Below, one piece after another: positions 50,281-60,600 of a stretch of DNA of 64,000 nt. The DNA lies in NCBI GenBank assembly GCA_021927905.1, contig BLLK01000022.1:2356001-2420000 (forward strand). Direction: 5' to 3'. A program made the translations under genes and the position numbers. This DNA is from Chaetoceros tenuissimus. Taxonomy: Eukaryota > Bacillariophyta > Thalassiosirophyceae > Chaetocerotales > Chaetocerotaceae. Positions within the stretch are counted from its first letter, which is position 1. Every line of letters begins with the position of its first letter. The notes beneath the pieces are model-generated. The model was not told the origin of the DNA, searched no databases, and was given only the letters and a program-made list of their open reading frames with translations.

Positions 50281-53200
50281 TTATCGGGGAGGAGGTCTTT
50301 TAGCACGTACAATTCGTCGTCGTCCTCGTGTATTTGATGATCCTCCGGTGCCAATAGAAAATCCACCTCCAGGTGGTGCTGCAGCTGCAGCTGCAGCTCC
50401 AAATCCCATAGGAGCTGGCTGTGATGGTGCAGATGGTGCTCCAAACCCTGCTGCTGCTGGAGTAGCTCCGAATGCAGGAGCAGCAGGTGCAGGAGCACCA
50501 AATCCTCCCGCTGCAGGTGGTTGTTGTGCCCCAAAAGTCATTGTAGGAGCAGCTGGTGCAGCACCAAAAGATGAAGCTGTAGGGGCAGGCGCACTGCTTC
50601 CAAAACTGAATCCACCTGTTGCGGGTGCTGGAGCACCAAATCCTGTTGGCGCCGATGCTGGTGCTGCTCCGAAAGTCATTGTAGGAGCAGCTGGTGCTGG
50701 AGCGCCAAATGCTGGAGCTGTAGGTGCAGCTGGTGTAGCCCCAAACGCCGGAGCAGCAGGGGCAGGTGCACTGCCTCCAAAAGTAAATCCGCCTGCTGCG
50801 GGTGCCGGGGTAGAAGATGCACCAAAGGCAAATGCTGGCTTTTTATCAGATGTTGATGGTGCAGGCGTGGATCCAGCTCCAAAAGCAAATGCAGGCTTGC
50901 TCTCAGGGGCTGACGTGGAACCTGAACCACCAAAAGTAAATGCTGGTTGCGGTGCTGTAGATCCAGTGCCATCATCACCTGCTGATCTTTTTTTCTTCTT
51001 TGAAGAAGAATCCCCCGCTGATGGAATAGATCCAAATGGTCCTGGGGTTGTGTCTGTCTTCTCCTTAGACGGAATAGATCCAAAAGCAAATGAAGGCGCT
51101 GGAGGTTTTGATTCAGTCTTTTCCAACGGTGCTGCGGCTCCAAATGAGAATGCAGGCTTTGGAGCATCGTCCTTCTTCTCTGTTACTGTTGCAGGAGCTG
51201 GTGCACCAAATGAGAAAGCAGGTTTAGGAGCATCGTCCTTCTTCTCTGTCGCTGCTGTAGAAGCTGGTGCACCAAATGAGAATGCTGGCTTTGGAGCATC
51301 ATCCTTCTTCTTTGTGACTGTTGTAGAAGCTGGTGCACCAAATGAGAAAGCAGGTTTAGGAGCATCATCCTTCTTCTCTGTCGCTGCTGCAGGAGCTGGT
51401 GCACCAAATGAGAATGTAGGTTTAGGAGCATCGTCCTTCTTCTCTGTCGCTGCTGCAGGAGCTGGTGCACCAAATGAGAAAGCAGGTTTAGGAGCATCGT
51501 CCTTCTTCTCTGTTACTGTTGTAGAAGCTGGTGCACCAAATGAGAACGCTGGCTTTGGAGCATCGTCCTTCTTCTCTGTTGCCGATGTAGATGCAGCTCC
51601 AAAAGTAAAACCACCAGTCACAGGCTTTGGAGCATCACCCTTAGTGTCTTCTGTTTTCGCTGCTCCAAAAGTGAACCCTCCTGATGCGTTTGAACTAGCT
51701 GCTTCTGATGCTGGTGCACCAAATGAGAATTTGCTCGTATTACCTGAGTCTTTGTTATCAAAACAAAAAGTTGGTCCCTTTGAATCATCTTCTTTCTTAT
51801 TTTTCCCAGTATCTTCTTCTGATTGCTTCTCGCCAACAACCTCTTCACCCTTTGGTGTTTCACAAGCAAGACAGTTACTTGCAGTTTTCGGATTTGATGA
51901 TCTACAAGTAAGACAAGTCCAAGTACCTTCTTCTTTTTTAAACAAATTTCCCCATCCTTGTGAAGGTGGAGTAGGAGCAGCCTTCGTACTTTCAGCTTCT
52001 TCCTTCTTCGGTGCTTGTGAAGATGTCGCTGGTATGGCAGATGAAGGTGTTGTGGAGATTTTTGACGCATTTTGAGCCAATGGCTTGTTCAACAAAGATG
52101 AAGAACCCTTTCTACTTTCAGACTTCGTCGTTGGCATAAAGTTATATGGAAGCACACTTTCTGATTCTGTCACCTTTCTTGTTTGATCTGAAAAGTCAAA
52201 GTTAAAACCATCGCACTTTCCATCTCTAAGATCCTTAAGAGCAGTCTTGGATCTACTGTTTTCTTTCAATGCCGTTGTACCTAGTCCTAGTTCAATAGTA
52301 TTACCATACATTTTGATAGTGCCATGATTGACTCTACCGTCTTCATCTCTAGAGTAGTTTCCTTCTTCAATTGTCTCAATCCAATTCTCCACTGGAGCTA
52401 TCTCAAATGGAATAGGTTTCCTCTCTTCTTCGCTCTTCATTGCGCTCGTTGGAGAGAGAGTCTTTACAGCTTTAAATGGAGTTTGTCCATTCGGTGGTGA
52501 CAATTGAGTAGTTGTAGCCTTTCTTCTCTTCACAGCATGGTAATCATTATCATCCCTTGCACTAGGCGGTTTAGGAGTTTGAGACTGTTGTTGCACATCC
52601 TCCTCTTCCTCTTGAAAATTACTCCAATAGTCATTACCCTTTGGACTAGGACCAGATCTAAAGGCTCCATTCCCAGCAGAAACTCTTCTAGCTTGAATAT
52701 CATTCGCTTTACTAATTCTACTCCCTTCCCCTTGAGATCCATACGACTTGGTGATAGCCAAGGCACGCTTCTGTCTCTTTTCAGTAGGATTGGTAAAGAG
52801 TTCATCTTCCTGTTGATCAAATCTAGAAGCAGAGAGCGAAGTGCTTTGTTGTTCCATGATAGATTTCGCAACATCTGAAATACGTGATTGAGAAATGGCT
52901 CCTAATTTTGTTTTCGGTGTCGAATTCGATGGAACAAGTGGAGTACTCATAAGTTCAGAGCGGTATCTTCTGTGAACTGTACTAGGTGTCGAATTTGCTT
53001 TGAATGGTGTTTTACGGAATGGAGTAATGGCTGATTTAGCTGGAGTACGTTGATTGCTACCACCAAAGGAGACTCTTTTCTGTTTGCCAAATGGAGTAGC
53101 TTTACGAATAGGTTTGGTACTGAAGGAAGAGTTTCCTTTCAAGTTTGGCGTTTTGACATCTGATCTGAAGGTAATCTTTTTGAATGTTTTTGCAGTCGGT

Positions 53201-53538
53201 TTTGTTGTTGATCCTACATGAAATGGCTTTACTCCAGGAACCACAGTCGGAGTTTGAACCGTTGGAGTTGTGTTCATGTTGTTGTTCGTAGTAGAAGTAG
53301 TGACGGGTGAAGTGAAGTTACTACCATCAAGTACAGGATTTAAATTTCTTGTAATGTTGCCATTTTCACTGGTTTCATTTTGAATCTGATTCGAAGAAGC
53401 AGTAGATGACGGTGCCGATGAAGTCCTTTGTTTCTTGTTGGATCCAAAAAAGAGATTTAAGGTGCGCTTGAATAAAGACTGTGGCTCTTCTTGCTCTTCG
53501 TTGGCGGATGCATTTGTAGGAGTCTTTGGAGAACTCAT
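50281..53538 (-). CDS. FG-repeat nucleoporin with RanBP2-type zinc finger (Nup153/Nup1-like), 1085 aa
   Basis: Single exon. The N-terminal 300 residues are basic and Ser/Thr/Pro-rich, with SLFKRTLNLFFGSNKK near the start, as in nuclear-basket nucleoporins that bind membrane or lamina. A RanBP2-type zinc finger sits at about 536-563 (TWTCLTCRSSNP, NCLACETPKG: C-x2-C-x10-C-x2-C). The second half is FG-rich, with seven tandem units of about 22 residues (KKDDAPKPAFSFGAPA), then many FGA/FGG/FGS repeats in Ala/Pro/Gly-rich sequence. The tail ends RGRRRIVRAKRPPPR, resembling the basic C-terminus of Nup153-like proteins. FG repeats form the transport barrier and bind importins. The zinc finger would bind Ran. 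The single exon of 3.2 kb is notable among its intron-bearing neighbours. Confidence 0.85.
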   Translation of the reverse strand: MSSPKTPTNASANEEQEEPQSLFKRTLNLFFGSNKKQRTSSAPSSTASSNQIQNETSENGNITRNLNPVLDGSNFTSPVTTSTTNNNMNTTPTVQTPTVVPGVKPFHVGSTTKPTAKTFKKITFRSDVKTPNLKGNSSFSTKPIRKATPFGKQKRVSFGGSNQRTPAKSAITPFRKTPFKANSTPSTVHRRYRSELMSTPLVPSNSTPKTKLGAISQSRISDVAKSIMEQQSTSLSASRFDQQEDELFTNPTEKRQKRALAITKSYGSQGEGSRISKANDIQARRVSAGNGAFRSGPSPKGNDYWSNFQEEEEDVQQQSQTPKPPSARDDNDYHAVKRRKATTTQLSPPNGQTPFKAVKTLSPTSAMKSEEERKPIPFEIAPVENWIETIEEGNYSRDEDGRVNHGTIKMYGNTIELGLGTTALKENSRSKTALKDLRDGKCDGFNFDFSDQTRKVTESESVLPYNFMPTTKSESRKGSSSLLNKPLAQNASKISTTPSSAIPATSSQAPKKEEAESTKAAPTPPSQGWGNLFKKEEGTWTCLTCRSSNPKTASNCLACETPKGEEVVGEKQSEEDTGKNKKEDDSKGPTFCFDNKDSGNTSKFSFGAPASEAASSNASGGFTFGAAKTEDTKGDAPKPVTGGFTFGAASTSATEKKDDAPKPAFSFGAPASTTVTEKKDDAPKPAFSFGAPAPAAATEKKDDAPKPTFSFGAPAPAAATEKKDDAPKPAFSFGAPASTTVTKKKDDAPKPAFSFGAPASTAATEKKDDAPKPAFSFGAPAPATVTEKKDDAPKPAFSFGAAAPLEKTESKPPAPSFAFGSIPSKEKTDTTPGPFGSIPSAGDSSSKKKKRSAGDDGTGSTAPQPAFTFGGSGSTSAPESKPAFAFGAGSTPAPSTSDKKPAFAFGASSTPAPAAGGFTFGGSAPAPAAPAFGATPAAPTAPAFGAPAPAAPTMTFGAAPASAPTGFGAPAPATGGFSFGSSAPAPTASSFGAAPAAPTMTFGAQQPPAAGGFGAPAPAAPAFGATPAAAGFGAPSAPSQPAPMGFGAAAAAAAPPGGGFSIGTGGSSNTRGRRRIVRAKRPPPR
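51120..51600 (-). repeat. 66-bp coding tandem repeat within the nucleoporin, about seven units
   Basis: Each unit encodes KKDDAPKP-A/T-FSFGAPA plus a short Thr/Ala/Val spacer. Units differ by scattered substitutions, including one GluLys change (TKKK). This reflects in-frame expansion of FG modules. Confidence 0.85.
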
Positions 53539-54472
53539 TGTCGGATTTATTTAAAGTATAGGCTTTAGAATGCTGCCTTGTTAGGTGCAGATTCGATATG
53601 TATGTAAATGGGATAAGTAGAGAGAGGTGAACTCCAATGGATGTGTCTGCAATTGCCAGTTCAAAAATGATTGAGATACCAAACTATATGATTTAATTAG
53701 AGACAGCCCCAAAGCTTCTATAGTCGATCGATAGCCTTTCAAATCAATTGAAACCCCTACAGTCGATGAAATTCACTGACTGTTGAATGAACCAAACAGA
53801 AATGTAGGAAGACTTCGTGGTGATAAATAAGATGCAATAGGATCTCTTTTTACCGTGAGAGGGGGAGGGCGGAGGACCAACAAAAGCCAAGAAGCAAAAC
53901 TACACGAGGTCTGTCCGTCGACCGACTGCTTTTAACGACGATAATATCTTGCGAGCTTGAGAGATTGCTTCTCTTCAAAAATTAATTTTTCAACTTGTTA
54001 CCTTTACCACAGTAGTATTTATTGTTTTATTTGTAATTGAACCTTTTTATTTCTCAGATATAATAATAACGCTGGTAATCACTACTACATCTTAGTCTCT
54101 GAAAGAAACCGTTGTGAACAAATTTTCCACATTGATTTTACCTACTCGTTCCTGCTGAAATGAATATGAAAATTTGGAACTCTCTGGTAGATTAGGCTAA
54201 CTATAACTGCATATTCTAGTGCATCTTTTGTTTTGGATCCAAGTGTAAAAAAAAGAAACAAAGTCGGCTATCTCCGTGTCTACAACAGAATGTTACGTAA
54301 AGATGTTTATTTATTGTTTAGAAGCTCTTTTATTTTATTTCATTGATGATGGCTCTGGAGAATAGTCTATTTCCTTGTACATCATTTCAAGAATTTAAAA
54401 GTGCAACATCATTAAAAAGTTGAGATATCATATATATTCTTTTCATATTGCACTCCAATTTCCGTATGACAC
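53539..54472. other. Spacer between two minus-strand genes, about 0.9 kb
   Basis: Upstream region of the nucleoporin gene and 3' region of the bS21-like gene. A purine-rich GAGAGGGGGAGGGCGGAGG patch lies near 53860. No gene is seen. Confidence 0.4.
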
Positions 54473-54820
54473 TTATTTCTTCAAAACATTCTTGACATCC
54501 TGTACATATTTTACATATGCCTTCAAGTCATTCACTCCTCTCTCCATTCTTCTATACTTGATTTTCATCTTCAAATTCTTACGTTTCATCCATGGCTTTT
54601 CATATCTCAAATAATTATTCTGTCTTCTCAACAATCCTTCTGCATTTTGAGCACGGGCTGATCGAAGTGCCATATTTTCTGGATCTTCGAATTTGACTTG
54701 TTTTGGATTCTTTGGGTTTGCTGAATAGCGGAGAACTTCTCGCCAGTAGGATCTGGTTGCTGTGCTTTTTTGTAGCAGATTCTTTTGTAAATTTTGTATG
54801 CTTGTTGCCAAAAGGGACAT
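54473..54820 (-). CDS. Probable mitochondrial ribosomal protein bS21m-like, 115 aa
   Basis: Single exon from ATG 54820 (MSLLATSIQNLQKNLLQKS). The N-terminus is short, amphipathic and basic with Ser/Thr and no acidic residues before residue 27, a mitochondrial-type presequence. The core LLRRQNNYLRYEKPWMKRKNLKMKIKYRRMERG resembles bacterial and mitochondrial S21, where R-x-x-Y-Y/F-E-K-P is followed by basic K/R-x-K/R repeats. The protein is strongly basic throughout, as expected for a ribosomal protein. The match is short, so another small basic mitochondrial protein is possible. Confidence 0.5.
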   Translation of the reverse strand: MSLLATSIQNLQKNLLQKSTATRSYWREVLRYSANPKNPKQVKFEDPENMALRSARAQNAEGLLRRQNNYLRYEKPWMKRKNLKMKIKYRRMERGVNDLKAYVKYVQDVKNVLKK

Positions 54821-55311
54821 GATGTTGATGGAACTATTATATTTTCTATTGCGACGGTTTCAATGTAAAATTAGCCCTGAAATAAATGGAAATGAAATGG
54901 ATCTTTTCAATCAAATCTATTTCGATTGGAATAAAACTAGCTAGGAGTCAGAAGATTATACAAGTCAATAATTTTAGAAGTTGATTGTACCATCATCTGT
55001 TGGATGAGCAATGAGTTTTGTGGTCGTCCAGTGATCCTTTCTTCGTACCCCCTCCAAACAAACCAAAAAGGGGGATGATGATATTTAGTTTTGTTCTCCT
55101 CCATTCATTTTTGGACGGTGCTTACTCACGATCTCCTAACCTCTCTCACTCACTACCATCATGAACGAAAATACGAGTAATGAATGATGAGGAAAAAATT
55201 GTGAATTGAATTGAATAATAATAAGTAAGTGATCATTAGTTAATAGAGGTGGTCCAGATTTGATGCTAAGGTAGTTGATAGTTAAAATTGCTCCATAGGT
55301 AGAATACACAG
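54821..55311. other. Divergent spacer
   Basis: Between the bS21-like gene and the small two-exon gene. It contains a potential hairpin, CCCCCTCC...AAAAGGGGG, at about 55048-55075. No gene is seen. Confidence 0.45.
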
Positions 55312-55654
55312 ATGGTTCTTTCCCCGCAAGCTCAGAGAGCATGGTAAGTTTATCATATACAATCCTCTTCTTTCCTTTTCAAGTTCAGCGCCGCAAACAT
55401 AATTGCTCATCGTCCGTTTTGTGTACTTCTGTAGGAAAACTGTAACAGCAGTAGTAACAGCAGGAACAGCATTTCATGTAGTATTTCAAGTAGACTATGG
55501 TGATCATGATCATGTTTTCACGGATATACAAAGGTGGTATAAAAAGAAAATGGATCAAGTTTTTATAGGTGATTTACCGGATAGGCGGTCCCAAACAAGA
55601 AATAGTAACACAGAAGCAATACAAACAGATTCCGTAAATGACAAGTCGCGTTAA
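55312..55654 (+). CDS. Small two-exon protein, 83 aa, function unknown
   Basis: Exon 1 is 55312-55343 (MVLSPQAQRA) and exon 2 is 55435-55654, with a 91-nt phase-2 intron (GTAAGT...CTGTAG). The junction makes a Trp: QRAWKTVTAVVTAGTAFHVVFQVDYG. The segment TVTAVVTAGTAFHVVF is mildly hydrophobic and could be a short membrane helix. DHDHVFTDIQRWYKKKMDQVF follows, and a polar tail ends NDKSR. The splice sites are strong, and the open frame of exon 2 alone begins inside the intron, which supports the model. Small single-helix proteins of this type are often mitochondrial, but I cannot assign it. Confidence 0.55.
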
Positions 55655-56043
55655 AGTTTAGAGTTGATTATCAATAGGACGAAATCTTCATGTATTTGTA
55701 TTGTGCCTTTGGATTTCATTGAATTGATTGAAAAGATAATTTCCAATTTCAGTCAAAGAGTTGTTCAATCGGCTGTGGAAACCAATGATGTATGAAAGGA
55801 ACCAAAGGAGCACGATAAGTCCATAATACATTTTTCAAAAATTACATACGATCCTCAAGGTAGATTATTTTGGAGAAATTGAAATAGTCATTGCGTAATG
55901 GCTATGAGTATCATCACATAAAAGAGTAGTTGAAAGAGGACTTCCAAGAACCTGAATGGAATTATAACTTTTGATTATTTTTATTATGAATTCTATGAGT
56001 ACAAGCTCCTACTTTTGCAAAAGGAAGCTATTTGTCTTGAGAA
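55655..56043. other. Convergent 3' spacer
   Basis: AT-rich spacer between the small two-exon gene and the secreted Cys-rich gene. No feature is seen. Confidence 0.45.
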
Positions 56044-57187
56044 CTAAGCTGAGGTTGATGGTACAAGGAATTTGTCATTGAGAAAGCTTTCTGTTGCTTT
56101 TGTGCAATCACTGTCTGATGGAAGCTTTGTGTCAACAAAGAACTTCTCAAGGTGTGTCCTTCCTTCAAGATTACTGTAGTAAGTCTTCAAATCGCCACAG
56201 CCCTGGTATGAGATATTCAATTGAATACTTTCATTGACAATTTTGTATCCTTCCTTAGCCTCGACGCAATCAGCATGGGTGGTGGCAACAATTGGCATTT
56301 GTTCAACGCATCCACACATTGGAGCTCCTGGAATCTCTTGCACAAAATCGTGCTGTCTAAGATTGGTCTTCATTGCCATGTGGAAAAGAGTATTGTACTT
56401 GACAGTATCTCCAAAAGATCCATTTTCATATGCAAAACCTGAGCAATAAGCTTGTTTTTCAGGAGCTTCATAGACTGCCCATGAGGTCATATGGATATGA
56501 TTGCTCTGTGCAGAGAGGGTCATGTCATGAGCACACATTTCAGCATTCATAAATGGTTCTGTTCCAGATCTCTTTGTGGTATAGCAGCATTCAATCATAC
56601 CAAGGCGACATTCCTCTCCTGCGTTTTGGAAATTGCTGAAGTATCCAGGATACTTGTCGTCCGCTCCTCCATTTGGCGCTGAGAAGACCTGAGAAGAGGC
56701 ATCTACATCAGCGAGAAAATCTGAGCTTGCTGGACGAGTGGAATTGTCATTCCAATCAGTTCCTCCATCAAAAAAGTTCTTGAGGAATTGAGGTCCCTGA
56801 CCTACTACATCTACAAGGTCACTATATTGAAGATGAGACAATCTCTAGTGTTAGCATTTTCATCCTGGAAACTATTCGTCCATGGCAGACAAGAAGGTTG
56901 CGTGAAACTTACATTTGGTTAGTAGTGAGAGCAGCTTCACACTTTGCTTTCAACTCATCTTCAGTAATCGAAAGCATACCAAGAGCACTAGCAAGGTCAC
57001 CATTTGGATTGGTTGAACCATTAAATGCAGCTTCAAAGTTAGTTAGTGAACATTCTCCCATGACAGTGACCTCTTGAAGCTGACGAGACTCAGTCTGTGG
57101 CTTGGTCTGAACTCCTCGAAGTGAAGGAGCTGCAGCGTGAGAACCTACAACAGTACTTAGAAGAAATAGAAGAGCAGATTGATTCAT
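56044..57187 (-). CDS. Secreted Cys-rich protein, single-module paralogue of the CBM6 giant, 350 aa, two exons
   Basis: Exon 1 is 57187-56913 and exon 2 is 56821-56044, with a 91-nt phase-2 intron (GTAAGT...AATATAG) giving TTNQ-I-DLVDVV. The signal peptide is MNQSALLFLLSTVVGSHAAA. Domain A (about 40-91) has GECSLTNFEAAF and KAKCEAALTTNQ, a helical two-Cys unit. After the intron, domain B has GEECRLGMIECCYTT, AYCSGFAYENGSFGDTVKYNTLFHMAM, VQEIPGAPMCGCVEQMPIV, HADCVEA, and near the end SDCTKATESFLNDKFLVP. The same motifs in the same order, and the same phase-2 intron between A and B, occur in the repeats of the divergent neighbour. There is no CBM6 domain. Extracellular or cell-wall location is inferred from the signal peptide and Cys content. 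Confidence 0.75.
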
Positions 57188-57643
57188 GATTGTAAATATA
57201 ATGAGATGAAGTAGGATATGAGTCTCTAGTAAATAAAGCCGAAACTGAGGGAGGAAGAGATGGAAAACAGACAACGGAGGAACAAAAAGTGTTTAGTCAA
57301 AGGGTCATGAAAAGGTCATTGATTTTATTTATCGTTTGATTCACGAGTTGTACTACGTACAATACCTGGTATCCTCTACGAAAAACTTTTGAATTGGTTC
57401 TCTTTGTGTATCTAAAATAGGACTATGTCTGTTGAACATGGATGACACCATGAACCTATGACCGTTTCATTTTTTATTGGACACGAGTAAATTTCTATCC
57501 CACACCCCACACTAGCACAAACCTTTTCTTCAAGTTGTTTCATAACTTTTTAACATATGCATTAAGAAAATAATTGATAAGATATCACAATCACCTAATA
57601 TATATAATTACTAGGTGACACATATTTCATAAATACAGCGAAC
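57188..57643. other. Divergent promoter region of the two secreted Cys-rich paralogues
   Basis: Head-to-head spacer of 456 bp between related genes, possibly a bidirectional promoter. No element can be named. Confidence 0.45.
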
Positions 57644-60600
57644 ATGAAGCAAGGCTTGAGCGTATTGAGTCTTTTTCTCACATGCCTCCAACTATCTCTC
57701 GGTCAAGTCATCCTCGGCACCGACTATGATGAGCAGAAGGGAACAGGGTCATCTGGAACCACAGTGGGATGGTTTGATGCAAATGACTTTACAAAGTACA
57801 ACTCTTTGGACTTTGGAACAGGTGATAAAGTGCTTAAACTTAACTACGCCAAAGGTAATGATGGAGGAAAGCTTGCTATTAAAGTTGACGATGAGGAAGT
57901 GCGTAGAGTATCTCTTGCAAAGACTGGCGGGTGGTCAGTAGAGAGTACAGCAGTGATTGGCTTTCCAACAGAACTGACTGGATTGCACAATCTCACTTTG
58001 GCAGGGATTGAAGGGGGTGGAATCCTCAACATTATTGCTTTCGAGATCTCTGAGTTGCCTGAGAGAAGTGCTCCTCTCATCGCCGTCCCAGCAACTCAAT
58101 TCAGCGACCAATGGGGAACTCAAATGTATGGAGAAAAGGTTGGTTCACTTGGTGATAACGATTTCCTTACCTATGACAAACTCAACTTTGGACCAGTTGG
58201 TACTACCAAAGGTATCAAAGTGACATACGCAAAAGGAAACGATAATGGTTTAGTAGAAGTGAAACTCGGTAACAGCACTGGGACTACCATTGCCACATTC
58301 TCCCCTATCCGTACAACTTCATGGTCTGAATCAAACATTATGTACATTCCTTTTGACGATGAGACAGAAATTTCTGGTATCAACTCCTTGACTTTTCTGC
58401 CAAAGCAGAATAATGCAGTGATGAACTTGATATCTTTCGAGTTAATTGATTCCTCCGAAAGAAATACTCCATATGAACCAGTCCTTGCAAGAGAAGTGTC
58501 AACACAGTTCGGTACCAGAGTAGTGTCTGATGGTGGCATTGGATACTTCGATAATGGTGACTACTTGAAATACAGTAAGATCAACTATGGACAGTCAGCA
58601 AAGAGCATCAAGATCACTTACGCCAAGAACAACAGAGGTGGTAGAATCGAGATCCGAAAGGGCGGTGTAGACGGAGAGATCATTGCTGAGTACTCACCAG
58701 TATCTACAGGCGGCTGGTCTGAATTCGTGACTGTACAGATGCCGATCAAGGAGAGCTCAGGTATTGATGACTTGACTATTGTTGGTAGAGACGTTGGTGG
58801 AGTGTTGGACCTCATGAGCTTCGAGCTATCAGATCAGACGTACTTCAAGGTTGATACTAGATACCGCATTGACAACGTAGACGGTGTTGACGTTCAGTGT
58901 AACTACGATACAGTGTTGCCAGCTTTCACTGCACAGGTGTATGACAACTTGGTGACCAAGGCAGCTTCACCAGAGCTTGAGCTTCAATCTTACTTGAATG
59001 TTGCTAGTGAAGAGGCTGCAGTAACAGCAGTGAAGGAGCTTTGTACTGCAGCACAGAATGCAGCTTCCAAGATGTAAGTATCATCTTTCTATTCATTTTG
59101 TTATGTTTGTTTCATCGTCTGATATCTCCACATGATTGTCTCACACGATGATATTATTTGTTCTTTCTTTTCGATAGTCCTTTCAGTCAGTTCACAGCTG
59201 AGCAAGGAGGTGACGAGTTTGTGAAGCTTTTCTACTCTGGTCGTGGATCATGGAACGAGGAAACTGAGACCTTACTCTATCCTGGAAATGCAACTCATCC
59301 AGCAAACGATGTGAAGGTAGACGCAGCTATTGTCAAGGAATACTATGAGTACTATGCAAAGAGCTCCGCGTTCGAGACACCTGATCTACCACAGTTTGAT
59401 CCAGCATTGTGTGCTTCACATGCTGCAATGTGCTGTTGGCCAAGAGACCGTACCGATGACAATGACGGCAACTGCGACTCTCCATATGATGAGAAGTGTG
59501 TAGATAAGGATGTAGCAGACAACACTGATGTATGTTACAATGAGCTTGACCAGGCTCCGTATGCAAATGGAATCAGTGCAAATGGATTCAGTGTGTATGG
59601 TAATGAGGGTCCAGTGCACTGTCACGGTTTTGCTTGGGCTAATGATGAGCAGGAAGTCACTTCTAGATACAAGGGCAATGCTCTGTTCTTTGTGAGCATG
59701 TATGATCATTTGTACAAGCGTGGGTATGTTGAGGATGTCCCTGGCAGTCCTTCATGTGGTTGTGTCGAGTCAATGCCACGTGCAACTCAGGCTGACTGTA
59801 CTCAGACCAATGTCGAAGAGGAGTATGTCTTTGTGACCAATGCTGATACAGGTAGCTTGGAGGCATCGATCGATACTATCGAGGTTGTATTTGAGGCTTG
59901 TCAAGCGTCGGAGAACAATGATCTTGAGGCATTTGTAGAGCAGCTTGCTATTGACGATAAGATCACAGCAACAGAGATTGAGACTTTTTCTCAGTACATT
60001 GTAGGTGACAACAACTGTCCAAGTGCTACCGATAGTCTATTCGAGTCGAAGGGACTTGTCTCAGGCTTCAATATTGATACTGACCGCTTCACTTACATCA
60101 TTGGCGAGGGCTTTGATGTCACCGCAACTGGTAGAAAGCTAGAGGTACTTAGTAGCGAGAAGTTTGAAGATCTTGTCAATCAGCTTGATGCACCAATCGT
60201 CCGTCGTGTATGTCCTTCCTGCAAGAGCACTCATAAGGATATCTACTACCGTCGTTTGAACAGTAGTGATCCTCTTCCTGAGGGCTTTGATTTGTTGAAT
60301 ACCTTGATGAACAACTGGCCTGCTGCACACAATGTGTATGGAGTAGACTATGCATTGTATTCATCCTTCATGGATGCATACTTTGACACCAACAGATGGG
60401 AAGCATGTAATGAGAGTGTAAGCTCGAATGTAGGCTTTCCAGGAAACTGTGGTCCAAAGAAATCCGAGTCTAACCAGTGGAACTCCTATGTTCGTGATGG
60501 AGGTACCAACTACCATGCGTTCCTTGTTCCAATTGATCCTTCGTATACTTCTACTGTGAGTCTTGCGGTACATCCTGAGGTACTTGGATCTGATCGTATC

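Noticed and set aside
50270-52075. 601-codon plus-strand open frame rich in Ala/Gly/Pro
   Set aside because: Exactly antisense to the FG repeats of the nucleoporin. Composition follows from the repeats and no domain is present.
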